Below are positions 42,855 through 51,604 of a stretch of 64,000 nt of DNA, in pieces. The translations under genes were made by a program, and so were the position numbers. This DNA comes from Methylobacterium sp. 10 (GTDB lineage: Bacteria > Pseudomonadota > Alphaproteobacteria > Rhizobiales > Beijerinckiaceae): positions 4,582,035 through 4,646,034 of the forward strand of contig NZ_KI912577.1 in assembly GCF_000519085.1 (NCBI RefSeq). Reading direction: 5' to 3'. Positions within the stretch are counted from its first letter, which is position 1. Each line of letters starts with the position of its first letter. The notes below the pieces were generated by a model. The model was not told where the DNA came from, searched no databases, and saw only the letters and a program-made list of their open reading frames with translations.

Positions 42855-44135
42855 ATGACCGACCGTATCCCAGGCTTCAACACGCTGGCGATCCATGCCG
42901 GCGCCGCTCCCGACGCCACCACGGGTGCCCGCGCGACCCCGATCTACCAGACCACGTCCTTCGTCTTCGACGACGTGGACCATGCCGCCTCGCTGTTCGG
43001 GCTGCAGGCCTTCGGCAACATCTATTCGCGCATCACCAACCCCACCAACGCGGTGCTGGAAGAGCGCATCGCGGCGCTCGAAGGCGGTACCGCCGCCGTG
43101 GCGGTGGCCTCGGGCCACGCCGCCGAATTCCTCACCATGCACGCGCTGATGCAGCCAGGCGACGAGTTCGTGGCGGCCAACAAGCTCTATGGCGGCTCGA
43201 TCAACCAGTTCAACCATTCCTACAAGAGCTTCGGCTGGAACGTGGTCTGGGCCGATACGGACGACCCGGATTCGTTCGAGCGCGCGATCACGCCGCGCAC
43301 CAAGGCGATTTTTTGTGAGTCCATCGCCAATCCGGGCGGGGTCATCACGGACATCGCCGCCTTGTCGGTAATCGCAAAGCGCCACAACATCCCGCTCATC
43401 GTCGACAACACCATGGCGACGCCGTACCTGATCCGGCCGTTCGAGCACGGCGCCGACATCGTCGTGCATTCGGCGACGAAGTTTCTGGGCGGCCACGGCA
43501 ATTCCATCGGCGGCCTCGTGGTCGACGGCGGCACCTTCCCCTGGGCCGGCGACGACCGCTACCCGATGCTGTCGCAGCCGCGGCCGGAATATTCGGGCAT
43601 GGTGCTGTCCGAGACCTTCGGCAATTTCGGCTTCGCCATCGCCATCCGGGTGCTGGGACTGCGCGATCTCGGCCCGGCGCTGTCGCCGTTCAACGCCTTC
43701 CTCATCCTCAACGGCATCGAGACCCTGCCCCTGCGGATGCAGCGCCATTGCGACAACGCCCTCGAGGTCGCCACCCATCTCAACGCCCATCCGGCGGTGG
43801 ACTGGGTGAGCTATCCGGGCCTGGAGACCGACAAGTATCACCAGCTCGCCCGGCGCTACACGCCGCTGGGCTCCGGCGCCGTCTTCACCATCGGCCTCAA
43901 GGGCGGCTACGAGGCCGGGGTGAAGCTCGTGGCCAACCTGCAGTTGTTCTCGCATGTGGCGAATATCGGCGACACCCGCTCGCTGGTGATCCACCCGGCC
44001 TCCACCACCCATCGCCAGCTCACCGACGCGCAGAAATCCGCCGCCGGCGCCGGGCCGGAAGTGGTGCGCCTCTCCATCGGCATCGAGGACCCGGCGGACC
44101 TGATCGAGGATCTCGACGCGGCGTTAAGCGCTTGA
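42855..44135 (+). CDS. metY: O-acetylhomoserine aminocarboxypropyltransferase (sulfhydrylase)
   Basis: A 426-residue PLP enzyme of the Cys/Met metabolism family that makes homocysteine from O-acetylhomoserine and sulphide. The cofactor lysine lies in VVHSATKFLGGHGNS; other marks are FNTLAIHAGAAPDATTGARA, YSRITNPTNAVLEERIAALE, VDNTMATPYLIRP and SLVIHPASTTHRQL. The length (about 430) and the long central insertion separate it from cystathionine synthases (about 390). GGAGGA lies 6 bases before the ATG at 42855, which decides the start. A paralogue follows at 44680. Confidence 0.9.
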   Translation: MTDRIPGFNTLAIHAGAAPDATTGARATPIYQTTSFVFDDVDHAASLFGLQAFGNIYSRITNPTNAVLEERIAALEGGTAAVAVASGHAAEFLTMHALMQPGDEFVAANKLYGGSINQFNHSYKSFGWNVVWADTDDPDSFERAITPRTKAIFCESIANPGGVITDIAALSVIAKRHNIPLIVDNTMATPYLIRPFEHGADIVVHSATKFLGGHGNSIGGLVVDGGTFPWAGDDRYPMLSQPRPEYSGMVLSETFGNFGFAIAIRVLGLRDLGPALSPFNAFLILNGIETLPLRMQRHCDNALEVATHLNAHPAVDWVSYPGLETDKYHQLARRYTPLGSGAVFTIGLKGGYEAGVKLVANLQLFSHVANIGDTRSLVIHPASTTHRQLTDAQKSAAGAGPEVVRLSIGIEDPADLIEDLDAALSA

Positions 44136-44244
44136 TTTTGCTGGCAGGCCCGCGCGCGCATCGGGCCCGGCGCCCTCGGCTTGACCCTCGGCGGCGTCGG
44201 GACTACCCCGCGAACCAATCCCCCATCGAGATCGTTCGCTTCGC

Positions 44245-44643
44245 ATGACGCATGAACCTTTCGATCCCTCCGCCGAGTCCCCGGTCATCCTTCTGGTGGA
44301 AGACGACGGCCTTCTCCTGATGGAAGCCGCCGATACCCTGGTCGATGCGGGCTTCCGTGTCCTCGAGGCGCCGCAGGCCGACAAGGCCCTGACGATCCTG
44401 GAGCGGAACGAGGAGATCGACCTGCTGATGACCGACGTGGACATGCCGCAGGGCTCCATGGACGGGTTCGCGCTCGCCCGCCTCGTCGCCCATCGCTGGC
44501 CGACGATCCCCGTCCTCGTCGTCTCCGGCATGGGCACGCCCGGGCCGCACGACATGCCCGACGGGGCGCGGTTCATCCCCAAACCCTACGCGCCCACCAC
44601 CCTGGTCCGGACCTTGCGGGCCTTCGCCAGGCGCGCTGCCTGA
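44245..44643 (+). CDS. Single-domain response regulator
   Basis: A 132-residue stand-alone receiver domain. The acidic pocket is ILLVEDDGLLL, the phosphorylated Asp lies in DLLMTDVDMPQGSMDG, and the switch residues are in VLVVSGMG and FIPKPYAPTTLV. No output domain follows. Such CheY-like proteins of alphaproteobacteria often receive phosphate from HWE or hybrid kinases. No kinase is adjacent, and its position between two sulfhydrylase genes gives no clear partner. Confidence 0.88.
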   Translation: MTHEPFDPSAESPVILLVEDDGLLLMEAADTLVDAGFRVLEAPQADKALTILERNEEIDLLMTDVDMPQGSMDGFALARLVAHRWPTIPVLVVSGMGTPGPHDMPDGARFIPKPYAPTTLVRTLRAFARRAA

Positions 44644-44679
44644 CCTCGACCTCTCTTCTTGAAGATCGTAACGCCCATC

Positions 44680-45978
44680 ATGGCCACCGAGACCCGCCCG
44701 CTCCGCTTCGCCACCCAGGCCGTCCATGCCGGCGCGGCACCCGACCCCGCCACGGGCGCGCGGGTCCAGCCGATCTACTTCACCAACGGCTTCGTGTTCG
44801 AATCCACCGAGCAGGCGGCCGACATCTTCGCCATGCGGCGGACCGGCTTCTCCTACTCGCGCGGTTCCAACCCCACCGTGGCCGCACTGGAGCGCCGGGT
44901 CGCCGCCCTGGAAGGCGCGAAGGCCGCCGTGGCCGTCTCGTCCGGCCAGTCCGCCCTCCTCCTCGTGCTGATGACGCTGATGAAGAGCGGCGACGCCTAT
45001 GTCGCCTCGCCGCGCCTGTTCGGCGGCTCGCTGGGGCTGATGAACCGCCTCGATGCGCGCTACGATCTCAAGCCGCTCTTCGCCAAGGGCCTGACGCCGG
45101 CCGATTTCGAGGCGGCGATCACCCCTGAGACGAAGGCCATCGTCTGCGAGTCTATCGTCAACCCCTGCGCCACGGTGATGGACATCGCCGGCATCGCCGA
45201 GGTCGCCAAGCGCCACAACCTGCCGCTGGTGGTGGACAACACCCTCGCCTCCCCGGCCCTAATCCGGCCGATCGAGCACGGCGCCGACATCGTCTTCCAC
45301 TCCACCTCGAAGTTCCTCGGCGGCTCCGGCCAGACCATCGGCGGCATCATCTGCGACGCGGGCACGTTCGACTGGCCGGCGGCGGCGGGGCGCTACAACC
45401 TCATCACCGAGCCCTGGGCCGATTACGACGGCCTCGTCGTCTCGGACCGCTTCCCCGATTTCAGCTTCGCGGTGGCGTGTCGACTCTTCGGCCTGCGCGA
45501 TCTCGGCCCCGGCCTGTCGCCGATGAACGCGTTCCTGACGCTCACCGGCATTGAGACGCTGCCCCTGCGCATGAAGCGGCATTGCTCGAACGCCAAGGCG
45601 GTGGCTGCCTTCCTCAAGGACCATCCGGCGGTGGAATGGGTGAGCTATCCCGCCCTGCCCGGCCAGACGGGCGAGGAGCTGGCCGCCCGCTACGTGCCGG
45701 AGGGGCCCGGCTCGATCTTCACCTTTGCCCTGAAGGGCGGAGAAGCGGCGGCGGTGAGGTTCATCATGGCCTTGGAGCTCGTCTCGCACCTGGTGAATAT
45801 CGGCGAGATCAAATCCCTGGCGATCCACCCCGCCACCACGACGCATCGACAACTGAGCGATGCCGACAAGGCAGCGGCCCTGGTGGGCCCCGAGACCGTC
45901 CGGCTCTCCATCGGCCTGGAGAATGCCGAGGACCTGATCGCCGATATCGCGCAGGCCCTCGATCAGGCCGCCGCCTGA
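44680..45978 (+). CDS. Second Cys/Met metabolism PLP sulfhydrylase (O-acetyl/O-succinylhomoserine type)
   Basis: A 432-residue paralogue of the preceding metY. The lysine lies in VFHSTSKFLGGSGQT; RFATQAVHAGAAPDPATGAR, YSRGSNPTVAALERRVAALE, VDNTLASPALIRP and SLAIHPATTTHRQL are conserved. It could be a second O-acetylhomoserine or an O-succinylhomoserine sulfhydrylase (MetZ), or act on methanethiol. I chose ATG 44680; the frame also begins with TTG at 44659. It ends one base before the convergent GGDEF-EAL gene stop. Confidence 0.85.
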   Translation: MATETRPLRFATQAVHAGAAPDPATGARVQPIYFTNGFVFESTEQAADIFAMRRTGFSYSRGSNPTVAALERRVAALEGAKAAVAVSSGQSALLLVLMTLMKSGDAYVASPRLFGGSLGLMNRLDARYDLKPLFAKGLTPADFEAAITPETKAIVCESIVNPCATVMDIAGIAEVAKRHNLPLVVDNTLASPALIRPIEHGADIVFHSTSKFLGGSGQTIGGIICDAGTFDWPAAAGRYNLITEPWADYDGLVVSDRFPDFSFAVACRLFGLRDLGPGLSPMNAFLTLTGIETLPLRMKRHCSNAKAVAAFLKDHPAVEWVSYPALPGQTGEELAARYVPEGPGSIFTFALKGGEAAAVRFIMALELVSHLVNIGEIKSLAIHPATTTHRQLSDADKAAALVGPETVRLSIGLENAEDLIADIAQALDQAAA

Positions 45979-48342
45979 TCAGGCGAACTTCAGCTCGGTC
46001 GAGGTCGCCGCCCCCTCGGATGCGGCCTTGCCGCCATGCTTGTTGAGGAACCACGGGACCCGGCTCTGCGGCATGGGCTTGCTGTACAGGTAGCCCTGGG
46101 CATAGGCGCAGCCCTGCTCGTGCAGAAACTCCGCCTGCGCTTCGGTCTCGACGCCCTCCGCGGTGACGTCGAGGCCGAGGTTCTGGCCGAGCTGCACCAC
46201 CGCAGTGACGATTGCGGCGTCGTTGGGGTCCCGTTCTAGGTCGCGCACGAAGCTACGGTCGACCTTGATCTCGTCGACCGGAAATTGCTTCAGGTGGGTG
46301 AGGGAGGCGTAACCGGTTCCGAAATCGTCCAGCGCGACGCGGACGCCGGCGCGGTGCAAGTCCGAGAGGATGGCCGAAACGCGGTCTCCATGGCCGCCGA
46401 GGAGCACCGTCTCCGTCACCTCGACGCCGATGCGGTCATGGGCGAGCCCAGCGGCGGTGAGATCGGCGATCAGGCATTCGGCGAGGTTTTCCTGAGCGAA
46501 CTGAGCCGACGACAGGTTCAGGAACACCCGGCCGGGATCGAACCCTCGCGCGATCCATCCCGCGATGTCGGCGAAGATCTGGCGCGCGAGGACTTGGCCG
46601 ACAGCGATCCCGATCTCCGCATCGTCGAAGACCGTCGAGAAGCTCGCCGGTGACAGGAGGCCGCGACTCGGATGCTGCCACCGCGCCAGCGCTTCGAAGC
46701 CGACGATCCGACCAGTGGAGAGGCTGATCTTGGGTTGGTAATAGGGGATCAGACCGCCGACTTCGAGCGTCGACCTCATCTCGCGGGCGACGGCGACGCG
46801 ATGTTCGATATCCGCCCGGAGCGCCGGAACGAAGACCGTCGCGCGGTTCCGCCCGGCCGCCTTGGCCGCGTAGAGGGCGAGATCGGCGTTGGTGAAGAGG
46901 TCCGTCGGATTGGCGGCGTGTTCCGGGAACAGGGCGAGGCCGAGACTGGCGCGGGGCAAGACCACACGCCCTGATACCGCCATCGCCGGTTTCAGGACAT
47001 CGAGGATCGCCCGTGACAGGGCGTGGATGCGCCGGCTCGGCTGGTGATGGTCTTTCTCGCAAGACGCGATGACGACGAACTCGTCGCCCCCGAGGCGGGC
47101 GACGAGATCGTGTGCGCCGATGGCCGTGCCGAGGCGCCGGGCGACTTCCTTGAGCACCGCATCGCCCGCCTCGTGACCGAGCGTGTCGTTCACTTCCTTG
47201 AACGCGTCGAGATCGATGAGGATGAGGCCGACGCGCTCTCCGGACAACTCCGCCCGACACAGCGCGGCGTCCAAGGTCGTCTGGAACAGGGCGCGGTTCG
47301 GCAGGCCGGTGAGGACGTCCCGCTGGGCGGCGAGGCGGATACGCTCCTCCACCGCCTTGCGGCTCGTCATATCGACGAGGCTCGAGATGATGCAGTTCGA
47401 CCCCTCCATCTCGACGGTGACCGCCGACAGCAGGGCGTCCCGTCGCACCCGCCCCTGGGCACCCGTGCTGATCTCGATTTCGCTGGCGGTCCCTGCCCTG
47501 TCGAGCTCCGCTTGGATCAGGCGGCGGGCATGCCCGTCCAGGAGATCGCGCGTCCTGTATTGCGTCAGGGTTTCACCGTCGCCCAGCCCGTAGAAGCGGT
47601 TCGCGGCATCGTTGGCATCGACGATCCGGCCGTCGTCCCGGCGGGACACTACGATCGGGATCGGCACCGCCTTGAACATCGTCTCGAACAGGCGGCGGCT
47701 TTCCGCCAGTTCCGTGTTGGCACGACGCTCGGCCTGGGTCGCCGTCCATTCCAGACGCCTGAGGCGGTTCGAGCGCACCACGAACAGCAGCATCGCGATG
47801 TTGGACATCAGCACCGCGAGGCAGATTCCCAATGCCGTGGATGGCAGGGGCGCGGGCAGGAGATAGCCTGTCGTCAGCGCGACCGACGCGATCGCGCTGC
47901 TCGTCACGCTCCAGAAGAAGCGCGTCGGCACGACGATCATGTAGATCGCAGGCAGCAGGAGCATGACGAAGAGAGCGATGTCGGACCGTGACGAGCATAG
48001 GACCGCGACGCAACCGGCAACCATGATCTCCCACGTCACCATGACGGCCTGGAGCCTGCCGAAGCGGGCGACGTTCCGGGTTGCCAGCAAACAGACGAGG
48101 GAGATCAGGATGACGCCGCTACGGGCCGGTACGGCGACCCAGAAATGGATTTGTCCCGCGAAGCGCCAGTCACTCAGCAGAAAAAGCGTGTTGAGGAGAA
48201 TGCCGCAGAGGAAGACCAGTCGGGCATGGCGCAGGGTCTCGGTGAAGCGCTCCGCCTGGAACGCCGCTTCCCGCTCGACCGAGACGAATTCGCCGCCAAT
48301 GGCACTGAGACGATGCTTCCACATGGTGCATGACACTCTCAT
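45979..48342 (-). CDS. Membrane-bound PAS-GGDEF-EAL protein
   Basis: A 787-residue protein. Residues 40-190 hold five or six membrane helices (LVFLCGILLNTLFLLSDWRF to LGICLAVLMSNIAMLLFVVR), like an integral sensory domain. PAS (215-330), GGDEF (345-500) and EAL (515-765) follow. The cyclase motif is RLGGDEF, but the inhibitory-site position reads GAHD rather than RxxD, so product inhibition may be lost. The EAL domain keeps FEALARWQ, EVTETVL, LDDFGTGYASL and IKVDRSFV. An ATG six codons downstream (48324) is an alternative start. Convergent with the second sulfhydrylase. Confidence 0.88.
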   Translation of the reverse strand: MRVSCTMWKHRLSAIGGEFVSVEREAAFQAERFTETLRHARLVFLCGILLNTLFLLSDWRFAGQIHFWVAVPARSGVILISLVCLLATRNVARFGRLQAVMVTWEIMVAGCVAVLCSSRSDIALFVMLLLPAIYMIVVPTRFFWSVTSSAIASVALTTGYLLPAPLPSTALGICLAVLMSNIAMLLFVVRSNRLRRLEWTATQAERRANTELAESRRLFETMFKAVPIPIVVSRRDDGRIVDANDAANRFYGLGDGETLTQYRTRDLLDGHARRLIQAELDRAGTASEIEISTGAQGRVRRDALLSAVTVEMEGSNCIISSLVDMTSRKAVEERIRLAAQRDVLTGLPNRALFQTTLDAALCRAELSGERVGLILIDLDAFKEVNDTLGHEAGDAVLKEVARRLGTAIGAHDLVARLGGDEFVVIASCEKDHHQPSRRIHALSRAILDVLKPAMAVSGRVVLPRASLGLALFPEHAANPTDLFTNADLALYAAKAAGRNRATVFVPALRADIEHRVAVAREMRSTLEVGGLIPYYQPKISLSTGRIVGFEALARWQHPSRGLLSPASFSTVFDDAEIGIAVGQVLARQIFADIAGWIARGFDPGRVFLNLSSAQFAQENLAECLIADLTAAGLAHDRIGVEVTETVLLGGHGDRVSAILSDLHRAGVRVALDDFGTGYASLTHLKQFPVDEIKVDRSFVRDLERDPNDAAIVTAVVQLGQNLGLDVTAEGVETEAQAEFLHEQGCAYAQGYLYSKPMPQSRVPWFLNKHGGKAASEGAATSTELKFA

Positions 48343-48389
48343 GCAATCGTCGCGCAGGCGTTAAGAACCGGCTACGCCGCTAACAATAA

Positions 48390-49112
48390 TCACTCTTTCG
48401 CCTTGATCCTTGTCAAGGCGCGCAACGCCCCGCGAAACGTCCTGACATCCTGCTCCGTCATGGCCATGCGATGGAGCATGTCGCGCATGTTGCGGGCGAT
48501 CACGTCCCGCTTCTCGGGTGGATAGAACCCGCCCGCGTCGAGGCTGCCTTCCAGGCTGGCGACGAGGGAAGCCATCGCCTCCCGCGTGGCGGGCGGCGAC
48601 TGCATCTCGCCGGTGAAGGGAAGACGGGCCTGCCCCGAGGCCTTGCGCCATTCGTAGCCGACGAGGAGCACCGCCTGCGCGAGGTTCAGCGACGGAAAGT
48701 CGGGGGTGACGGGAAAGGTAACGATGGCGTCGGCAAGCGACACCTCGTCGTTGGTCAGCCCGATCCTCTCCCGGCCGAACATCACGCCCACGCGCTGGCC
48801 CGCCCGCGCCGCCACATCCGCCATCGCCTCGTCGGGGGCATAGGCGCGCTTCATCTGCCCGCGTTCGCGGGCCGTGGTGGCGAGCAGATAGTTCAGGTCG
48901 GCGATGGCCTCCGGCACCGTGGCGAAGACGGTGGCGCTGTCGAGGACATGCGTCGCCCCGGAGGCCGCCTCGCGCACGCCCTTCTTCGGCCAGCCGTTCT
49001 TCGGGGCCACGAGGCGGAGTTCGGAGAGGCCGAAATTGGCCATGGCGCGCGCGACCATGCCGATATTCTCGGCCAGTTGCGGTTCGACCAGGACGACGAC
49101 GGGGGCGATCAT
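48390..49112 (-). CDS. trmJ: tRNA (cytidine/uridine-2'-O-)-methyltransferase TrmJ-like
   Basis: A 240-residue SPOUT methyltransferase of the SpoU/TrmJ class, which 2'-O-methylates position 32 of tRNAs using S-adenosylmethionine. Motif 1 is VVLVEPQLAENIGMVARAMA; motifs 2 and 3 are VGVMFGRERIGLTNDEVSLA and FPSLNLAQAVLLVGYEW, forming the trefoil knot. The helical C-terminal extension matches TrmJ length. It lies downstream of the Fae homologue on the same strand, about 100 bases apart, without obvious linkage. Confidence 0.9.
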   Translation of the reverse strand: MIAPVVVLVEPQLAENIGMVARAMANFGLSELRLVAPKNGWPKKGVREAASGATHVLDSATVFATVPEAIADLNYLLATTARERGQMKRAYAPDEAMADVAARAGQRVGVMFGRERIGLTNDEVSLADAIVTFPVTPDFPSLNLAQAVLLVGYEWRKASGQARLPFTGEMQSPPATREAMASLVASLEGSLDAGGFYPPEKRDVIARNMRDMLHRMAMTEQDVRTFRGALRALTRIKAKE

Positions 49113-49167
49113 CGTCGCCCTCTGCCACGGGTCGGCCCGGACGCATAGTCCGTCATGGTTACGATGT

Positions 49168-49194
49168 GGGGAGCCGGCGGTGCCGCGGCTCCCC
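49168..49194 (-). terminator. Hairpin after the Fae homologue
   Basis: An 8-bp stem, GGGGAGCC at 49168-49175 with its complement at 49187-49194, encloses a further short GCGG/CCGC pairing. It follows the fae-like stop (49213) on the minus strand. There is no clear U-run, so termination here is only likely. Confidence 0.4.
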
Positions 49195-49212
49195 CGCTTT
49201 CGGCAGACTCGC

Positions 49213-49761
49213 TCAGATCTTACCGTCGAGGCCCATCTGGTAGTATTTGTGGACGATCTTGTCCTGGTTCTCCAGGAGCCAGTCGATGGAGGGCTCGTTG
49301 GTCATGGCCTTGCGGATCGCTTCCGTCATGCCCTTGCGCTGGATCTCGAACAGCGCCTTGTGGTCCACCGTCTCGGCCTCGATCACGCCGGGGCTGAGCC
49401 AGACCGAGCAGATGATGCCGAGATCGTTGGCCTTCTCCTTGGGGATGTAGCCCAGGCGCACGGCGTCGAGGACGCCATTGGCGATGGCGAACTGCACCGT
49501 GCCCATGAGGATGGAGGTGTACTTGCTCTCCGTGACGCTGACCTTGGAGACGCAGAGCGTCACCGGGCGCACCATGATGTCGGTGTTGAGGAGCGCGAAG
49601 ACGCGGGAATGGCCCACCACCTGATCGCCGGTGAGGGTGGCCAGCGCCGTGCCGACCGGCCCGTCGAGTTCGCCGATGATGACCTCCGGCTCGGAGGCTG
49701 TGTTGGGCGGGCCGCCGGCGACCAGGGCCTCGCCGGCCCGCAGGATGATGCGTTCGCTCAT
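49213..49761 (-). CDS. Formaldehyde-activating enzyme (Fae) homologue
   Basis: A 182-residue homologue of Fae, which in methylotrophs condenses formaldehyde with tetrahydromethanopterin. The family frame is visible (RAGEALVAGG, VIIGELDGPVGTAL, PNT, LCVSKVSV, then FAIANGVLDAVRLGYIPKEK), but the sequence differs clearly from catalytic Fae, and the C-terminus (NEPSIDWLLENQDKIVHKYY) is distinct. It thus fits the Fae2/Fae3 paralogues of Methylobacterium, whose role is less certain and may be formaldehyde sensing or binding. I chose the second ATG (49761) because AAGGA lies 8 bases upstream; ATG 49767 is too close to it. The gene is monocistronic. Confidence 0.82.
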   Translation of the reverse strand: MSERIILRAGEALVAGGPPNTASEPEVIIGELDGPVGTALATLTGDQVVGHSRVFALLNTDIMVRPVTLCVSKVSVTESKYTSILMGTVQFAIANGVLDAVRLGYIPKEKANDLGIICSVWLSPGVIEAETVDHKALFEIQRKGMTEAIRKAMTNEPSIDWLLENQDKIVHKYYQMGLDGKI

Positions 49762-49966
49762 GGACATGTCCTTCTCGATGTCGGAATGGCCCGCACATTC
49801 CCGCCCCATCGCCGGATGTCCAGGGGGATCGGCGATTTTCGACCCGGCCGACGCCCCGCGCGATCTGTAAGGGGCACGGCTTTCGCGTCCTGTTGCAGCG
49901 CGCTATGACCGCCACAGCGGGAGCGCGGCCGGCCCCGGCCGCGTGATGAGAAAGGTTCTGAGGATC

Positions 49967-51178
49967 ATGTCGAAGATCAAGGTGGCGAACCCGGTCGTCG
50001 AACTCGACGGCGACGAGATGACCCGGATCATCTGGAGCGAGATCAAGTCCAAGCTCATCCACCCCTATCTCGACCTCGACCTGGATTATTACGACCTCGG
50101 CGTCGAGCACCGCGACGAGACGAACGACAAGGTCACCGTCGATGCGGCCGAGGCGATCAAGCGCCACGGCGTCGGCGTGAAATGCGCCACCATCACCCCC
50201 GACGAGCAGCGGGTGGAGGAGTTCAAGCTCAAGGAGATGTGGCGTTCGCCCAACGGGACGATCCGCAACATCCTCGGCGGCGTGATCTTCCGCGAGCCGA
50301 TCATCTGCAAGAACGTGCCGCGCCTCGTTCCCGGCTGGACCCAGCCCTTCGTCATCGGCCGCCACGCCTACGGCGACCAGTATCGCGCCACCGACTTCAA
50401 GGTGCCCGGCAAGGGCCGCCTGACCATCAAGTTCGAGGGCGACGACGGCACCGTCATCGAGAAGGAAGTGTTCAAGTTCCCCGCCGCCGGCGTCGCGATG
50501 TCGATGTACAACCTCGACGAATCGATCCGCGACTTCGCCCGCGCCTCCCTGAACTACGGCCTCGCCCGCAAGTACCCGGTCTACCTGTCCACCAAGAACA
50601 CCATCCTGAAGGCCTATGACGGCCGCTTCAAGGACCTGTTCCAGGAGGTGTTCGACGCGGAGTTCAAGGCCAAGTTCCAGGCGCTCGGCATCACCTACGA
50701 GCACCGTCTCATCGACGACATGGTGGCCTCGTGCCTGAAATGGTCGGGCGGCTACGTCTGGGCCTGCAAGAACTACGACGGCGACGTGCAGTCGGACACC
50801 GCCGCCCAGGGCTTCGGCTCGCTCGGCTTGATGACCTCGGTGCTGATGACGCCGGACGGCCAGACCGTGGAGGCGGAAGCCGCGCATGGAACGGTGACGC
50901 GCCATTACCGCGAGCATCAGAAGGGTAAGGAGACCTCCACCAACTCCATCGCCTCGATCTTCGCCTGGAGCCGTGGCCTCGCCCACCGCGCCAAGCTCGA
51001 CGACAATGCCGATCTGGCCAAGTTCGCCAACACCCTGGAGACGGTCTGCGTCGACACGGTGGAGGCCGGCTTCATGACCAAGGATCTCGCCCTCCTCGTC
51101 GGCCCCGACCAGAAGTGGCTCTCCACCACCGGCTTCCTCGACAAGGTCGACGCGAACCTGAAGGCCGCCATGGCCTGA
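49967..51178 (+). CDS. icd: NADP-dependent isocitrate dehydrogenase
   Basis: A 403-residue eukaryote-like type II NADP isocitrate dehydrogenase, normal for alphaproteobacteria. It converts isocitrate to 2-oxoglutarate in the TCA cycle. Marks: VVELDGDEMTRIIWSEIKSK, the substrate loop WRSPNGTIRNILGGVIFREP, KYPVYLSTKNTILKAYDGRF, DDMVASCLKWSGGYVWACKN and AAHGTVTRHYR for NADP. GAGG precedes the ATG at 49967, better than the upstream start at 49943. A hairpin follows the stop. Confidence 0.97.
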   Translation: MSKIKVANPVVELDGDEMTRIIWSEIKSKLIHPYLDLDLDYYDLGVEHRDETNDKVTVDAAEAIKRHGVGVKCATITPDEQRVEEFKLKEMWRSPNGTIRNILGGVIFREPIICKNVPRLVPGWTQPFVIGRHAYGDQYRATDFKVPGKGRLTIKFEGDDGTVIEKEVFKFPAAGVAMSMYNLDESIRDFARASLNYGLARKYPVYLSTKNTILKAYDGRFKDLFQEVFDAEFKAKFQALGITYEHRLIDDMVASCLKWSGGYVWACKNYDGDVQSDTAAQGFGSLGLMTSVLMTPDGQTVEAEAAHGTVTRHYREHQKGKETSTNSIASIFAWSRGLAHRAKLDDNADLAKFANTLETVCVDTVEAGFMTKDLALLVGPDQKWLSTTGFLDKVDANLKAAMA

Positions 51179-51195
51179 GGACGAAGTGCGGGTTC

Positions 51196-51223
51196 CCCCT
51201 CTCCCCGCGTGCGGGGAGAGGGG
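51196..51223. terminator. C/G-rich hairpin between icd and a convergent gene
   Basis: A perfect 13-bp stem, CCCCTCTCCCCGC at 51196-51208 with 51211-51223, with a 2-base loop. It is one of three related intergenic hairpins in the window and lies 18 bases after the icd stop, so it probably doubles as a transcript end for both convergent genes, though no U-tract is present. Confidence 0.6.
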
Positions 51224-51245
51224 ATTCGCGCCGGCCATCGCCGCT

Positions 51246-51569
51246 TCAGGATGAGGGTCTTGCCGCCTCGGCATTCCGCTTGCGGGTCGCGGCAGCTTTT
51301 TTCGCTGAGGCCGAGCGTTGTTCGGTGGTGCGGGAGGCCGAGGCCTTTCCGCCGACGGCGCCGCCCTCGTGGGCGGCCGGATGGGTGCTCGACTTGCCCC
51401 TGCCCGATCCGCCCGGATGCTTTCCGCCGCCATCGTCCTTGTTGACGGTCGCCCAGGCCCGCGCCTCGGCCTCTTTTTCCGGCACGCCGCGCTCCTCGTA
51501 GGAGTCTGCGATGTGCTCGGCCTTGCGGATCTGCTTGTCGGTGTATTTCGACTTGTCACCCTGCGGCAT
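51246..51569 (-). CDS. Small basic protein, often labelled plasmid stabilisation protein
   Basis: A 107-residue hydrophilic protein: DKSKYTDKQIRKAEHIADSY, EERGVPEKEAEARAWATVNK, then a Gly/Ser/Lys/Ala-rich basic tail (GSGRGKSSTHPA). The N-terminal 50 residues match a common family in proteobacterial chromosomes whose database label, plasmid stabilisation, has no real support. It probably binds nucleic acid or is stress-related. Soluble, cytosolic. Confidence 0.7.
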   Translation of the reverse strand: MPQGDKSKYTDKQIRKAEHIADSYEERGVPEKEAEARAWATVNKDDGGGKHPGGSGRGKSSTHPAAHEGGAVGGKASASRTTEQRSASAKKAAATRKRNAEAARPSS

Positions 51570-51604
51570 GGCGAGCCTCCCGTATCAGGCCCCTCGCCGC
51601 CGCC

